Shown here piece after piece: positions 31,239 through 39,675 of a stretch of 47,230 bases of DNA. The DNA is taken from NCBI RefSeq assembly GCF_003143775.1, contig NZ_QFRJ01000018.1, positions 1 to 47,230 on the forward strand. Direction: 5' to 3'. The position numbers were made by a program, and so were the translations under genes. Within the stretch, counting starts at the first letter, position 1; the number at the start of each line of letters is the position of its first letter. The DNA comes from Brumimicrobium oceani (GTDB taxonomy: Bacteria > Bacteroidota > Bacteroidia > Flavobacteriales_D > Crocinitomicaceae). The notes under the pieces are model-generated. The model had not been told where the DNA came from. It was given only the letters and a program-made list of their open reading frames with translations, and searched no databases.

Positions 31239-32831
31239 TTATCTCAAAATAACATTCGTAAATCTATTCTTCTTTTTTCCTTTCGAATAAAGCACAAGAT
31301 TATTCTGCTTTCCTTTTGGACTTGCGCTGGGTACTAAATAAACTTTCGATTTTTTATCACCAAATAATGGCGTTTTAGAAGCTGTTCCGTCTTCCTCAAA
31401 CTTTACCAAAACGACCTTAGACTTTTTAAGTTTTAAAGCCTTAATGTTGTCACCAACTAAAATGTTTGAGGTTTCATTGTTGTCATTGTAGATAATATTT
31501 AAAGAGTTGTCATCATTAATTCCTGTTACAATTCCTGAATAAATACCATCATCATTTATCGAATATTGCTTTTTGGCTACTTTCGAATACCAGTCAACCG
31601 AGTTGTCCTCTAATACACTAATCACCATTAAATCGTTGTAGTAATAACGGTTGGTATAAGTGACAGTACCATTTGCATTAGTAGTTGTTGTAACGGTGTG
31701 TAGATAGTATTCTGCGACCATATAGAATCCGCCACCTTTTTTCATTACAATATCTCTCACTTTATAATAATACAATCTCTCGAATCTATTATTTTTTGAA
31801 TCTCTGCCTTGCTTGCGGTTTTTCTTACGCACTTGCCTGTCCGTTAAAAACTGTTCCAAATATTCATCTGTGAATTCTTGTGAGTTTACGTTACTGATTT
31901 CTTTTGTCTCTGGGTCAATGGTAAAGACAAAAACTCCTCTCGTTGAATTTCCTTTTGTGTCAGAATAGAATCCAGCGCATTGTAGTCTCCCTAAATCATC
32001 TGTTTTCATTTGAATTTGACTAATGAATCCAGCATCGTCATTTAAAAAGTTGATGATGTATTCTTGCACATCACTTTCGCCCTTGTATAATGTAAATACG
32101 CGCGCTTCTGTTTCAACTGCTGTTCTGAAAATTGTATTTCTTTTAGATTCTTCAATTGCAACTGAAGTAAGCATGTGAAGATTTCCTTTGGCATCTAAAT
32201 GCGTACGATTAATTCCAAAATCACGTTCCTTAAAAGGGAAATCTATTGTGATATTATCTACTTCTTTAAAATCTTGATCTATGATTAAAAAGTGTCTGGA
32301 CGCCATTTGTTCTTTGTCAATCTGCGGTGGAGTAGTCTCGATCAAGAAACTTGTCGAATCTGCTGAAATTGAAATATCGAAACTGTTTATTCTTTTTCTT
32401 CTTTCATATTCGAATTGAACAAGTTCATAAATTTCCGATTCAAATTTGGCATCTCTTGTAATAATGGTTCCGTAGGCTGTATTTATTCGGTTTCTGCTGT
32501 CTTGTTTCTCCATGAATAAATAGATGTTCCCATTCAGATATCTCATTAAAGAGAATTCTAAATCTTTGTCTGGAAGTTCTAATTCATTTCGACTAACAAA
32601 GTTCATGTCTTCATCAAAAATCTCAAGAAATTGTCTTCCTTTTCCCAAAAGTTTTAGCTGTTCTTTCAAAACGATTATTCCATCGTCTGCATGATGAACT
32701 GAAATGATTCTTTCCTTTTTATAGGCTTTGGTTTCATTTCCAATATGGACTTCTATGTTCTGAGCCTTGCTGAATGGAAGTAGAGTAAAACTAAAAAGCA
32801 GTAGGATAAGTTGTAAAAAATTGTGTTTCAT
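31239..32831 (-). CDS. Exported protein of unknown family, 530 residues
   Basis: Signal peptide MKHNFLQLILLLFSFTLLPFSKAQ (cleavage near residue 24) and then about 505 residues, mostly beta strands with repeated patterns such as FEIYELVQFEYERRKRI and YYYKVRDIVMKKGGGFYMVAEYYLHTVTT. This suggests a WD40/beta-propeller-like exported domain, but I cannot identify a family. The C-terminus KLKKSKVVLVKFEEDGTASKTPLFGDKKSK...KGKKKNRFTNVILR has no T9SS-type tail. It lies 33 bases downstream of the OMP paralogue gene (32865-33530) on the same strand and may share a transcript. Confidence 0.82.
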   Translation of the reverse strand: MKHNFLQLILLLFSFTLLPFSKAQNIEVHIGNETKAYKKERIISVHHADDGIIVLKEQLKLLGKGRQFLEIFDEDMNFVSRNELELPDKDLEFSLMRYLNGNIYLFMEKQDSRNRINTAYGTIITRDAKFESEIYELVQFEYERRKRINSFDISISADSTSFLIETTPPQIDKEQMASRHFLIIDQDFKEVDNITIDFPFKERDFGINRTHLDAKGNLHMLTSVAIEESKRNTIFRTAVETEARVFTLYKGESDVQEYIINFLNDDAGFISQIQMKTDDLGRLQCAGFYSDTKGNSTRGVFVFTIDPETKEISNVNSQEFTDEYLEQFLTDRQVRKKNRKQGRDSKNNRFERLYYYKVRDIVMKKGGGFYMVAEYYLHTVTTTTNANGTVTYTNRYYYNDLMVISVLEDNSVDWYSKVAKKQYSINDDGIYSGIVTGINDDNSLNIIYNDNNETSNILVGDNIKALKLKKSKVVLVKFEEDGTASKTPLFGDKKSKVYLVPSASPKGKQNNLVLYSKGKKKNRFTNVILR

Positions 32832-32864
32832 GATTTGTTTTTGTTGTATTTAATTGTTGTTTAT

Positions 32865-33530
32865 CTAAAAAATATAACCAATCTTAAATCCAAAATGGAT
32901 TCTTGGTTTTGTGTTTCTCTTCGTCTCTATTACCCGAAATTCTTCGTTATCAAACAGTTCTTCGGTTGGCGTATTCATTCCTATGCCCACATGAAAGTCA
33001 AAGATTATATTGTAATCGTAATAATACACATATCCCATTGTTATTCTAGGCATAGAATACACTCTACTTTCTTCAGCGTCGGCTTCAATAACATAAGGGG
33101 CTTCTTCGGTAAAGGCTTCAACTTGTCTTTCCCAATTGTATTTTCTGTATTTGAATTCTGGTGCAATATAAAAATCCTCAAGTGATTGAATAGGGTAGAA
33201 ACGCAGCGCCGCTGAGAAGCTGTATCCGTATCTAGCGTCGACTGACTGGTCTGATGGCGAAAATGCATTGTCACCAAATAATTCTCCATAATAATCTCCA
33301 AATGTTAGCCCAGCGCTTATTTCAGCAGAGAAATAGTCGTTTAAAGCTCTTTCATAGTAAATAGGGAAATCTCCTGTTAATATTTCAAAGATGCTTATTT
33401 TGATCACATTTTTTTCAACGGGATTTTCAACACCGTCTGTTTCATTCTCCGCCCCAAAAGTGATGACTCTAGGCTGGGCATACGCAATTGCACTAATTAC
33501 TGTAAACGCGATTATAATTATTGTTTTCAT
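32865..33530 (-). CDS. Outer-membrane beta-barrel-like paralogue D
   Basis: A 221-residue protein from ATG 33530 (ATG 33539 gives three more residues). Signal peptide MKTIIIIAFTVISAIAYA ends before QPRVITFGAEN. The mature part carries the family landmarks: NVIKISIFEILTGDFPIYYERAL, FSAALRFYPIQSLEDFYIAPEFKYRKYNWE, and RPRITMGYV-type strands. The C-terminus ends FGFKIGYIF, with terminal Phe as expected for outer-membrane insertion. It is one of four tandem paralogues (32.9-35.8 kb). Function unknown. Confidence 0.8.
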   Translation of the reverse strand: MKTIIIIAFTVISAIAYAQPRVITFGAENETDGVENPVEKNVIKISIFEILTGDFPIYYERALNDYFSAEISAGLTFGDYYGELFGDNAFSPSDQSVDARYGYSFSAALRFYPIQSLEDFYIAPEFKYRKYNWERQVEAFTEEAPYVIEADAEESRVYSMPRITMGYVYYYDYNIIFDFHVGIGMNTPTEELFDNEEFRVIETKRNTKPRIHFGFKIGYIF

Positions 33531-33595
33531 AATATTCATTAATTTGGATCATAAGATGTATCGAGCAAAACTGTTTCAATTAGATTCGTGATTTT

Positions 33596-34261
33596 TTAAA
33601 AAGCATAAGCTATTTTTAAACCCAAGTTTAATCGTGGATTTGTACCTCTTTTTCGAACTTCCATCATCATTGTTTCTTCATTATATATATTCTCTTTAGC
33701 GGTATTCATACCAAGGCCTATGGACCAATCAAGGGAAAGGTTATTGTCATAAAGTATCATCCAGCCAAAGGTGATTCGTGGAATAGTGTATGTTCGATCT
33801 TCCTCCACCATTTGCTCATTGTCATAGGGCTCATCAAAGAAATATAAATCGTCATAGGTGATTCTTTCCCAATTGTATTTTCTGTATTTAAACTCTGGAG
33901 CAACGTAAATTCCTTCCAGCGCTTCAATAGGATAAAAACGAATTGCCGCCGTGAAGCTGAATCCCATTTTAGGAGTCACAAAATTGTTAAAGGGCGAATA
34001 GAGGTCTATGTAATTTACGAGTCCATATAAATCAGCGTTGGTCATTCCTATTCCCACTTCGGCCGTAAGTTTTTCTGTTAAAATACGCTCGTAATAAATG
34101 GAGAAGTCTCCTGCAACAAACTCAAAAGGATTTAATTTAATAAGATTTTTTGGCGCTGGATTAGTCGGCTCTGTGCCTTCTTCTCCAAAGGTAACCACCC
34201 TAGGCTGGGCTTGCACGATGGTCAATATCAAAGTGAAACAAATAAATAGTAGAGCTCTCAT
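33596..34261 (-). CDS. Outer-membrane beta-barrel-like paralogue C
   Basis: A 221-residue protein from ATG 34261. An in-frame ATG at 34279 would add six residues before a normal signal peptide, so it is less likely. Signal: MRALLFICFTLILTIVQA, then QPRVVTFGEEGTEPTNPAPKNLIKLNPFEFVAGDFSIYYERIL. The shared core is FTAAIRFYPIEALEGIYVAPEFKYRKYNWERITYD and the end LNLGLKIAYAF. The C-terminal Phe supports an outer-membrane barrel. Gaps of 56-190 bases to its neighbours leave co-transcription uncertain. Confidence 0.8.
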   Translation of the reverse strand: MRALLFICFTLILTIVQAQPRVVTFGEEGTEPTNPAPKNLIKLNPFEFVAGDFSIYYERILTEKLTAEVGIGMTNADLYGLVNYIDLYSPFNNFVTPKMGFSFTAAIRFYPIEALEGIYVAPEFKYRKYNWERITYDDLYFFDEPYDNEQMVEEDRTYTIPRITFGWMILYDNNLSLDWSIGLGMNTAKENIYNEETMMMEVRKRGTNPRLNLGLKIAYAF

Positions 34262-34447
34262 TTTGTTAGTTTTATACAAATGAACGAAAATTCAATTGTA
34301 AAAAGATATTTTTGATTTGTTTTTTTCCATCCAGATACTATTTGGACACTTTACACACTTCTGTTTTTAGGCGTTACACTTCAAGGGAAAAGAGTGAACA
34401 CTGTTGTTGAAAAACATAAGAGTGGATTATAGAAGTCACTTTTTCCT

Positions 34448-35101
34448 CTAAAACAAGTAGCCTATTTTTAATCCTAAATTCACCCTAGGCTTAACGCCTG
34501 ATTTCTTTTCATCAAGTATAAAACTTTGATTATTGTAGTAAATTTCTTGTACCATGTTTATTCCAAGTCCAAAGTGTGAGTCGAGTGAAAGTTGATTGGT
34601 TAAAAACAAGATATAACCAAAGTTTAGGCGTGCAATTGAATGTCTCCTGCTTTCGTCAATAGAACTGATCACTGCGGAATAGTTGGAGGTAAACTCCATC
34701 ACTTCGCGGTCCCATCTGTATTTTCTGAATTTATATTCGGCTGAAACATAAAAATCTTCAAATAGTTCTGAAGGGTAAAACCGAAGGGCAGCTGCAAAAC
34801 TAAACCCTATTTTGTTTTCTTCTTTCGAGTTGTAGAAATAAGTGTCTGAACCGAAATCTCCCCAATTATCGCCGGAAGTTATGCCTAGTCCAATTTCAGC
34901 AGAAAGTACATTGAGTAAGGCTTTTTCATAGTATAAAGAGTAGTCACCTGAGCTCATAAGCTCCAATAAATTAAATTTAATGACATTGCTTTCTTCTTTC
35001 GGTAATGACTCCTCTTGCTCTGAGTCAAAAGTAACAACTCGAGGCTGAGCCTGTGCCAAAGTGACAACTAAAGTGAAGATGATAAAAAGTATTGATTTCA
35101 T
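34448..35101 (-). CDS. Outer-membrane beta-barrel-like paralogue B
   Basis: A 217-residue protein from ATG 35101. A longer frame to 35158 would overlap the previous gene and hide the signal. Signal: MKSILFIIFTLVVTLAQA, then QPRVVTFDSEQEES. The core is FAAALRFYPSELFEDFYVSAEYKFRKYRWDREVMEF and the end VNLGLKIGYLF. It is a divergent member of the tandem family: the core PEFKY is AEYKF here. 46 bases separate it from paralogue A. Confidence 0.8.
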   Translation of the reverse strand: MKSILFIIFTLVVTLAQAQPRVVTFDSEQEESLPKEESNVIKFNLLELMSSGDYSLYYEKALLNVLSAEIGLGITSGDNWGDFGSDTYFYNSKEENKIGFSFAAALRFYPSELFEDFYVSAEYKFRKYRWDREVMEFTSNYSAVISSIDESRRHSIARLNFGYILFLTNQLSLDSHFGLGINMVQEIYYNNQSFILDEKKSGVKPRVNLGLKIGYLF

Positions 35102-35147
35102 GTTTTTTGTTTTTTGAGTGTTGTCATTTAGGGAAAGAAAAAGGGGA

Positions 35148-35825
35148 TTAGAATGCATATCCTAATTTAAATCCAAGGTTTACTCTTGGACGAAAATTTA
35201 CTTTCGTGGTCTCCAGCTCCCCTGAATAAGGATTGTAAATTTTTTCAGTAATTGAACTTAATCCAATACCAGTTTGAAAATCAAATTGTATGTTATTGGA
35301 GTAGAAGAGAGCATAACCAAATGACAGTCTCGCAATGGAGTGAACTCTGCTTTCGTCAAGGTATAAACCTGGAATGTTAGCATCAGTATCAATGAATTGA
35401 GCTTCGTCACTCCAATGGTATTTTCGGTATTTATATTCTGGTGCAATATAGAAACCATCAAATGTTCTTGAAGTATAAAAGCGCAGACCAACAGCGAAGC
35501 TATTGCCCATTTTTTTATCAACTGCGTATGCTTCGGGAGCATAAAGTGATGGTGAGAATAAGTGGCCAAAAAAATCATTATATGTTAATCCAGCACCTAC
35601 TTCAAACGTGAGTTTGTTCGTTAGTTGTCGCTCATAATAAAGTGAGAAATCAGAGGAGAAGAGCTCCCCTAAATTGAGTTTAATGATGTTCTTTTCATCA
35701 TAAGTTCTCTGTTCTGATTCCTCTACTTCATCACCAAAAGTAACGACTCTTGGTTGTGCTAAAAGAGGTGTGGAATTAGCTACAAAAATGAGCAAGAGAA
35801 GAAGAGTGGATTTTATTAGTTTCAT
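35148..35825 (-). CDS. Outer-membrane beta-barrel-like paralogue A
   Basis: A 225-residue protein from ATG 35825 (ATG 35846 gives seven more). Signal: MKLIKSTLLLLLIFVANSTPLLA, then QPRVVTFGDEVEESEQRTYDEKNIIKLNLGELFSSDFSLYYERQLTNKLTFEVGAG. Core: FAVGLRFYTSRTFDGFYIAPEYKYRKYHWSDEAQF; end VNLGFKLGYAF. It is the first of four tandem paralogues. Neighbouring gene content gives no function. Barrel topology is inferred from the strand pattern and terminal Phe. Confidence 0.8.
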   Translation of the reverse strand: MKLIKSTLLLLLIFVANSTPLLAQPRVVTFGDEVEESEQRTYDEKNIIKLNLGELFSSDFSLYYERQLTNKLTFEVGAGLTYNDFFGHLFSPSLYAPEAYAVDKKMGNSFAVGLRFYTSRTFDGFYIAPEYKYRKYHWSDEAQFIDTDANIPGLYLDESRVHSIARLSFGYALFYSNNIQFDFQTGIGLSSITEKIYNPYSGELETTKVNFRPRVNLGFKLGYAF

Positions 35826-35962
35826 AAAGGGAATGGTATGAATCACTAAAAGTAAAGATTTTTGCAGAATAACCCGTTCTTGGGAAGCTTTATGTTTTTA
35901 TTTATTCCATTACAATTCGCAACTGCGGTTTAAGATTTGCCTTTCCATTCATTTAAATTGTT

Positions 35963-35970
35963 TAAATTTG
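35963..35970 (+). promoter_or_regulatory. -7 box of glyS, leaderless start
   Basis: TAAATTTG matches TAnnTTTG; the ATG at 35976 follows the G after five bases, so glyS is probably translated from a leaderless mRNA. A TTTG lies at 35936-35939. Confidence 0.55.
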
Positions 35971-35975
35971 CCCTC

Positions 35976-37517
35976 ATGAAAAAGAGTGAAGACAAGCTAA
36001 AAGAGGTTATTTCCCACGCCAAAGAGTATGGGTATGTATTTCCATCTTCAGAGATATATGATGGGCTATCAGCAACGTATGATTACGGACAGTTGGGCGT
36101 TGAGTTAAAAAACAACATCAAGAAATATTGGTGGTCTGCAATGGTTCAAATGAATGATGAAATCGTTGGTTTGGATGCCGCAATTTTTATGCATCCAAAG
36201 ACTTGGAAGGCTTCAGGACATACAGAAGCTTTTAATGATCCAATGATAGATAACAAGGATTCTAAAAAACGCTACCGCGCGGATGTTTTGGTGGAAGAAT
36301 TCATTGAAAAATACCGTGAGAAAATTGCAAAAGATGTTGAGAAAGGCAAGAAACGCTTTGGTGATGATTTTGATGTAGAGCAGTTTTTAGCAACCAATCC
36401 TAATGTTAAAAGGAATCAAGCGAAAATTGATGAGCTTGAAGCTAAGCTTGAAACAGTTTTTCAAAGTGGTGATTTAACCCAATTGAAAGCAATGATTGAT
36501 GATTTAGGAATTGCTTGTCCTGTTTCTGGATCTAAAAATTGGACAGAAGTTCGCCAATTTAATTTGATGTTTTCCACCGAACTAGGTTCTGTAGCAGATG
36601 ATTCTTCAACAATTTACTTGCGACCAGAAACTGCACAAGGAATATTTGTGAATTTCTTGAACGTTCAGAAAACCGGAAGAATGAAAATTCCATTTGGTAT
36701 TGCTCAAATTGGAAAGGCCTTTCGTAATGAAATCGTGGCGCGTCAATTTATTTTCCGTATGCGTGAATTCGAACAGATGGAAATGCAATATTTTGTGCGT
36801 CCAGGTGAAGAGTTGAAATGGTACGAACACTGGAAAGAAAAGAGAAATAAATGGCATAAAGCACTTGGGCTAGGAGAGGAGTTCTACAGAGATCACGACC
36901 ATATTCAGTTGGCACATTACGCCAATGCAGCATCAGATATTGAGTTCGACTTTCCAATGGGTTTTAAAGAGTTGGAAGGAATTCATTCTCGAACAGATTT
37001 TGACCTTAAGGCGCACGAAGAACATTCAGGGAAAAAATTACAATTCTTTGATCCAGAATTAAAGAAAAGCTATGTTCCTTATGTTGTAGAAACTTCGGTT
37101 GGTTTGGACCGTATGTTCTTGGCTGTTTTTAGCGCTTCTTTGAAAAATGAAACATTGGAAGACGGTTCTGAAAGAGTTGTTTTATCTATTCCTCCTGCTT
37201 TGGCACCTTATAAAGTTGCGGTGATGCCATTGACCAAAAAAGGTTGTTTACCTGAAAAAGCAATGGAAATTATCGATGAATTGAAATTTGATTTCAATTG
37301 TCAATATGACGAAAAAGATTCGATTGGAAAACGTTACCGTCGTCAAGATGCAATTGGTACACCATTCCATGTAACGGTGGATCACCAAACATTAGAAGAC
37401 AATACCGTAACGATTCGTGATCGTGATACTATGAAGCAAGATCGTGTGGCTATTGCAGATTTACACAGTATTATAGAAGAAAAAGTAAGCTTGAAAAAAC
37501 TACTTCAAAAAGGATAG
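35976..37517 (+). CDS. glyS: Glycine--tRNA ligase (eukaryotic/archaeal-type, homodimeric)
   Basis: A 513-residue class II aminoacyl-tRNA synthetase. It starts MKKSEDKLKEVISHAKEYGYVFPSSEIYDGLSATYDYGQLGVELKNNIKKYWW. Class II motif 2 is FRNEIVARQFIFRMREFEQMEMQYFV, after RPETAQGIFVNF. Motif 3 is VETSVGLDRMFLAVF. The C-terminal anticodon-binding domain (ALAPYKVAVMPLTKK...) follows. The ATG at 35976 directly follows a -7 box, so a longer frame to 35937 is not used. It charges tRNA-Gly in the cytoplasm. Confidence 0.98.
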   Translation: MKKSEDKLKEVISHAKEYGYVFPSSEIYDGLSATYDYGQLGVELKNNIKKYWWSAMVQMNDEIVGLDAAIFMHPKTWKASGHTEAFNDPMIDNKDSKKRYRADVLVEEFIEKYREKIAKDVEKGKKRFGDDFDVEQFLATNPNVKRNQAKIDELEAKLETVFQSGDLTQLKAMIDDLGIACPVSGSKNWTEVRQFNLMFSTELGSVADDSSTIYLRPETAQGIFVNFLNVQKTGRMKIPFGIAQIGKAFRNEIVARQFIFRMREFEQMEMQYFVRPGEELKWYEHWKEKRNKWHKALGLGEEFYRDHDHIQLAHYANAASDIEFDFPMGFKELEGIHSRTDFDLKAHEEHSGKKLQFFDPELKKSYVPYVVETSVGLDRMFLAVFSASLKNETLEDGSERVVLSIPPALAPYKVAVMPLTKKGCLPEKAMEIIDELKFDFNCQYDEKDSIGKRYRRQDAIGTPFHVTVDHQTLEDNTVTIRDRDTMKQDRVAIADLHSIIEEKVSLKKLLQKG

Positions 37518-37554
37518 ACTTTGTAGTAGTAAGTAAAAATTATAGATTTGGAGG

Positions 37555-37584
37555 AGCCTCGACGATTGCGTTGAGGCTTTTTTT
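37555..37584 (+). terminator. glyS terminator
   Basis: AGCCTCGACG (37555-37564), loop ATTG, CGTTGAGGCT (37569-37578) form a 10-bp stem with one G-U pair, followed by seven Ts. Confidence 0.9.
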
Positions 37585-37599
37585 GTTCTAATGTTTTTC

Positions 37600-37740
37600 T
37601 AATGTTTAGTGTTTAATTGTAAAGTTTAACGAGGCTTTGTATTGAATTTCAACTGCGCTGAAATTGAGGTTGCTTTTGATGTAAATACGTCTAGCGCTAA
37701 CCCCATTGAACCTTAAACTCTAAGCTTAATTACTTAATTA
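37600..37740. repeat. Dispersed TTAAACATTAA element, copy 3
   Basis: Left arm TAATGTTTAGTGTTTAATTG...GTTTAACG (37600-37631); inner hairpin AATTTCA-ACTGCGC-TGAAATT (37645-37665); right arm with ATTGAACCTTAAACTC and TTAATTACTTAATTA (37705-37740). It follows the glyS terminator. Confidence 0.55.
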
Positions 37741-38107
37741 CTGAAGTTTTGAAATTGACATTAACACGGTGCAGACTTTCTGTTATGTAAACGTTTGTTA
37801 ATGAGCGTTTCTCCTTCGGGAGAGGGGAGGGTAAGGATTTTTAAATATAATTTGTGTGTTTTATCTTAAGCTCTAATAAATTAAAATGCGTATCCGATAC
37901 TTTACCAGTAAATTTAGAGTTAAACTTCAACCCTCCAATAAAACAGAGTTTTATGAAATGTGGTATGTTATTAATTTCAACATATGACAATGTCCAGGAT
38001 TCATGCCGCAAGAAATCCGTGATTATCGGCGTTGCTAAAACGGTGACTGCGATGCACTAAGCTTGCCGAATGTGAGCATGTAGAAGGCCCGTATCACCCA
38101 CGTTCCA

Positions 38108-38155
38108 ATAAAGCGCAAACCACGTTAAACATTAACAATTAAACATTACTATTTA
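38108..38155. repeat. Dispersed TTAAACATTAA element, copy 4 (partial)
   Basis: GCGCAAACCACGTTAAACATTAACAATTAAACATTA (38113-38148 region) matches, in inverse orientation, the left arm of copy 2 (TTAACGTGATTTGCGC) joined to the usual TTAAACATT words. It runs to the 3' end of the small membrane protein gene. Confidence 0.5.
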
Positions 38156-38375
38156 CCTTCTTCTTCATCACAAAATACTTCACCACCTCAAAAATCAACC
38201 AAAGCCAAGGAGCGCCATGCATCACTAAATCAAACCAGTCCATTGCTTGCATACCATTGGCACCGCCTAAAACCCATTTTATTTTACCAAAAAGGTGAGG
38301 CTCTGGTGTAAAAGGCGCTAAACCTAATGTCAATGACGCCATTAAGGCTAAAAGGATATTGTTATTCTTGTTCAT
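38139..38375 (-). CDS. Small two-helix membrane protein
   Basis: A 78-residue protein: helix 1 ILLALMASLTLGLAPF, then PEPHLFGKIKWVLGGANGMQAMDWFDLVMHGAPW and helix 2 LWLIFEVVKYFVM. The central loop is well conserved in similar small Bacteroidota proteins, sometimes annotated as RND-transporter-like, but I cannot assign a role. It lies 14 bases after the sterol desaturase gene, so the two form one operon under the CRP-type promoter at 39304-39348. Confidence 0.8.
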   Translation of the reverse strand: MNKNNNILLALMASLTLGLAPFTPEPHLFGKIKWVLGGANGMQAMDWFDLVMHGAPWLWLIFEVVKYFVMKKKVNSNV

Positions 38376-38389
38376 TATGCTCTCTTCTA

Positions 38390-39277
38390 TTATTTTTCCT
38401 TTCTGAAAGGCGCTACTAACTGTTGGAAAAATCCTTTCGGATATACTTCATCGTTATCGAATCCTAGCTCAATATCTCGCCCATCATAAGGAATATAATT
38501 TGTTTTGAAAATATAGTCCCAAATACTCAGTGAAATTCCGTAATTCATTCCGTAAGGATGACTTTCTGGAAGTTCTTTGGCGTGATGCCATATGTGCATT
38601 TTGGGATTGTTGAAGACATACTTAAGCGGACCATAATCCCAACCCAAATTGGCATGGTTTAAGTGTCCAATAGCCACCGCCGAAGCGTAAACAATGAATG
38701 CCAGCTCTAATTGAAATCCAAAAAGCATAGACAACGAAATGTATTTAAAAGAATTATAAACCAAGGTTTCACCGAAATGGTAACGCATGTGGGCAGCGAA
38801 CCCCATTTCTTTCACGGAGTGGTGAACTTTGTGTATTTTCCAAAGAAAAGGAACGTGATGCAACATTACATGAACACACCACTGAACGAAGTCTGCAATA
38901 ATAAAAAACAGGAAAAGTTGAACTCCCCAGTGCAAATTGGATAAATCAATCAAATGCCCACCTTCGTAGCCTAGAGGAGCCAATAAGTTGTTGAGAAACT
39001 CTACAGTTACCGAAGATAGCGCTACATAGAGCAAAAGGTTGAAAATAAAGAAATTGAAAAACATGTAAAAGGCATCCAGCCAAAAGTCTTTTCTGAAAGC
39101 TTTTTGCTCTTTTCTCCAAGGTGCAAGTAGCTCTAATCCCCAAACTACTAAAGAAATAACAATTACGAAATAAAAGAAATTAAAATCTCCCTCTGGAAAT
39201 GGATTCTTAATCGTCTTCCACAGGTAATTTGCGTAATTGGTATATGTCTTTGTAAATAAATCTATGTATTCGTTCAT
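38390..39277 (-). CDS. Sterol desaturase/fatty-acid hydroxylase family protein
   Basis: A 295-residue membrane di-iron enzyme. The His motifs are HVMLHH (136-141), HKVHH (149-153), HLNH (205-208) and HIWHH (228-232), in the spacing of the FA_hydroxylase domain. Hydrophobic helices lie before and between them (FYFVIVISLVVWGLELL, FLFFIIADFVQW). It hydroxylates or desaturates a lipid at the inner membrane using O2 and an electron donor. The substrate is unknown. Expressed from a promoter with a CRP-type site, so it is probably responsive to a CRP/FNR-family regulator. Confidence 0.92.
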   Translation of the reverse strand: MNEYIDLFTKTYTNYANYLWKTIKNPFPEGDFNFFYFVIVISLVVWGLELLAPWRKEQKAFRKDFWLDAFYMFFNFFIFNLLLYVALSSVTVEFLNNLLAPLGYEGGHLIDLSNLHWGVQLFLFFIIADFVQWCVHVMLHHVPFLWKIHKVHHSVKEMGFAAHMRYHFGETLVYNSFKYISLSMLFGFQLELAFIVYASAVAIGHLNHANLGWDYGPLKYVFNNPKMHIWHHAKELPESHPYGMNYGISLSIWDYIFKTNYIPYDGRDIELGFDNDEVYPKGFFQQLVAPFRKEK

Positions 39278-39303
39278 GATTTAAAAGTAACCTATTTTGA
39301 TGA

Positions 39304-39348
39304 CAAAAATACAACTTCATCAATCCTCTTTATGTGATAATTGTCACG
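39304..39348 (-). promoter_or_regulatory. CRP-type operator and -7 box of desaturase operon
   Basis: TGTGATAATTGTCACG (39333-39348) matches TGTGA-N6-TCACA at nine of ten positions and sits in a near palindrome TAtGTGA...TCACgTA. On the minus strand the -7 box TATTTTTG is at 39311-39304. The operator centre is 29.5 bases from the first base of the box, exactly as at 780-829. A start at about 39299 puts the operator at -41.5, and the leader would be about 22 bases. Confidence 0.7.
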
Positions 39349-39576
39349 TATACTAAAGAACTAACAAATTTTGAATGAGATTGTTTTTAATGCTTCTGTT
39401 ATTGATTTTGCGAATTAGACCGTGCAAGCCCTTGATTTCTGTTACCTTAAATAATCACTTTCTCTTTTTTTATAAGAATGGTTCGGGCGAATTGCAAATT
39501 ACCCCACGTCTCGACACGAGCCAAACAATCATTGCTCCGCTTTAGTTGCAATGCGGGAATCTTCTTCCTTTAAATC

Positions 39577-39609
39577 AAAAAAAGCGACCTACCTAAGTAA
39601 ATCGCTTTT
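39577..39609 (-). terminator. Terminator of the SPFH gene
   Basis: Read on the minus strand, AAAAGCGA (39609-39602) pairs with TCGCTTTT (39587-39580), with further Ts to 39577. Its T/A symmetry could serve both directions. Confidence 0.7.
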
Positions 39610-39675
39610 CAAGTATTGAATTCTTGAATTTTCAACGCCGAATCTCTCAACGCAGTTAATCCTAGAATTGTTTTC

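Larger units (their letters stand above)
37518..38138. other. 621-base gene-free gap with two dispersed-element copies
   Basis: Holds the glyS terminator, element copy 3 (37600-37740) and element copy 4 (38108-38155, reversed arm). Between 37741 and 38107 no gene is credible. A 68-codon frame at 37854-38060 has no signal or family likeness. Confidence 0.5.
39278..39675. other. 398-base intergenic region
   Basis: Holds the CRP-type promoter of the desaturase operon (right edge at 39348) and the terminator of the SPFH gene (39577-39609). Between 39350 and 39576 I see no gene or clear repeat. Confidence 0.5.

Noticed and set aside
37854-38060. 68-codon plus-strand frame in the gap after glyS
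   Set aside because: No signal, family or promoter; composition like non-coding DNA.
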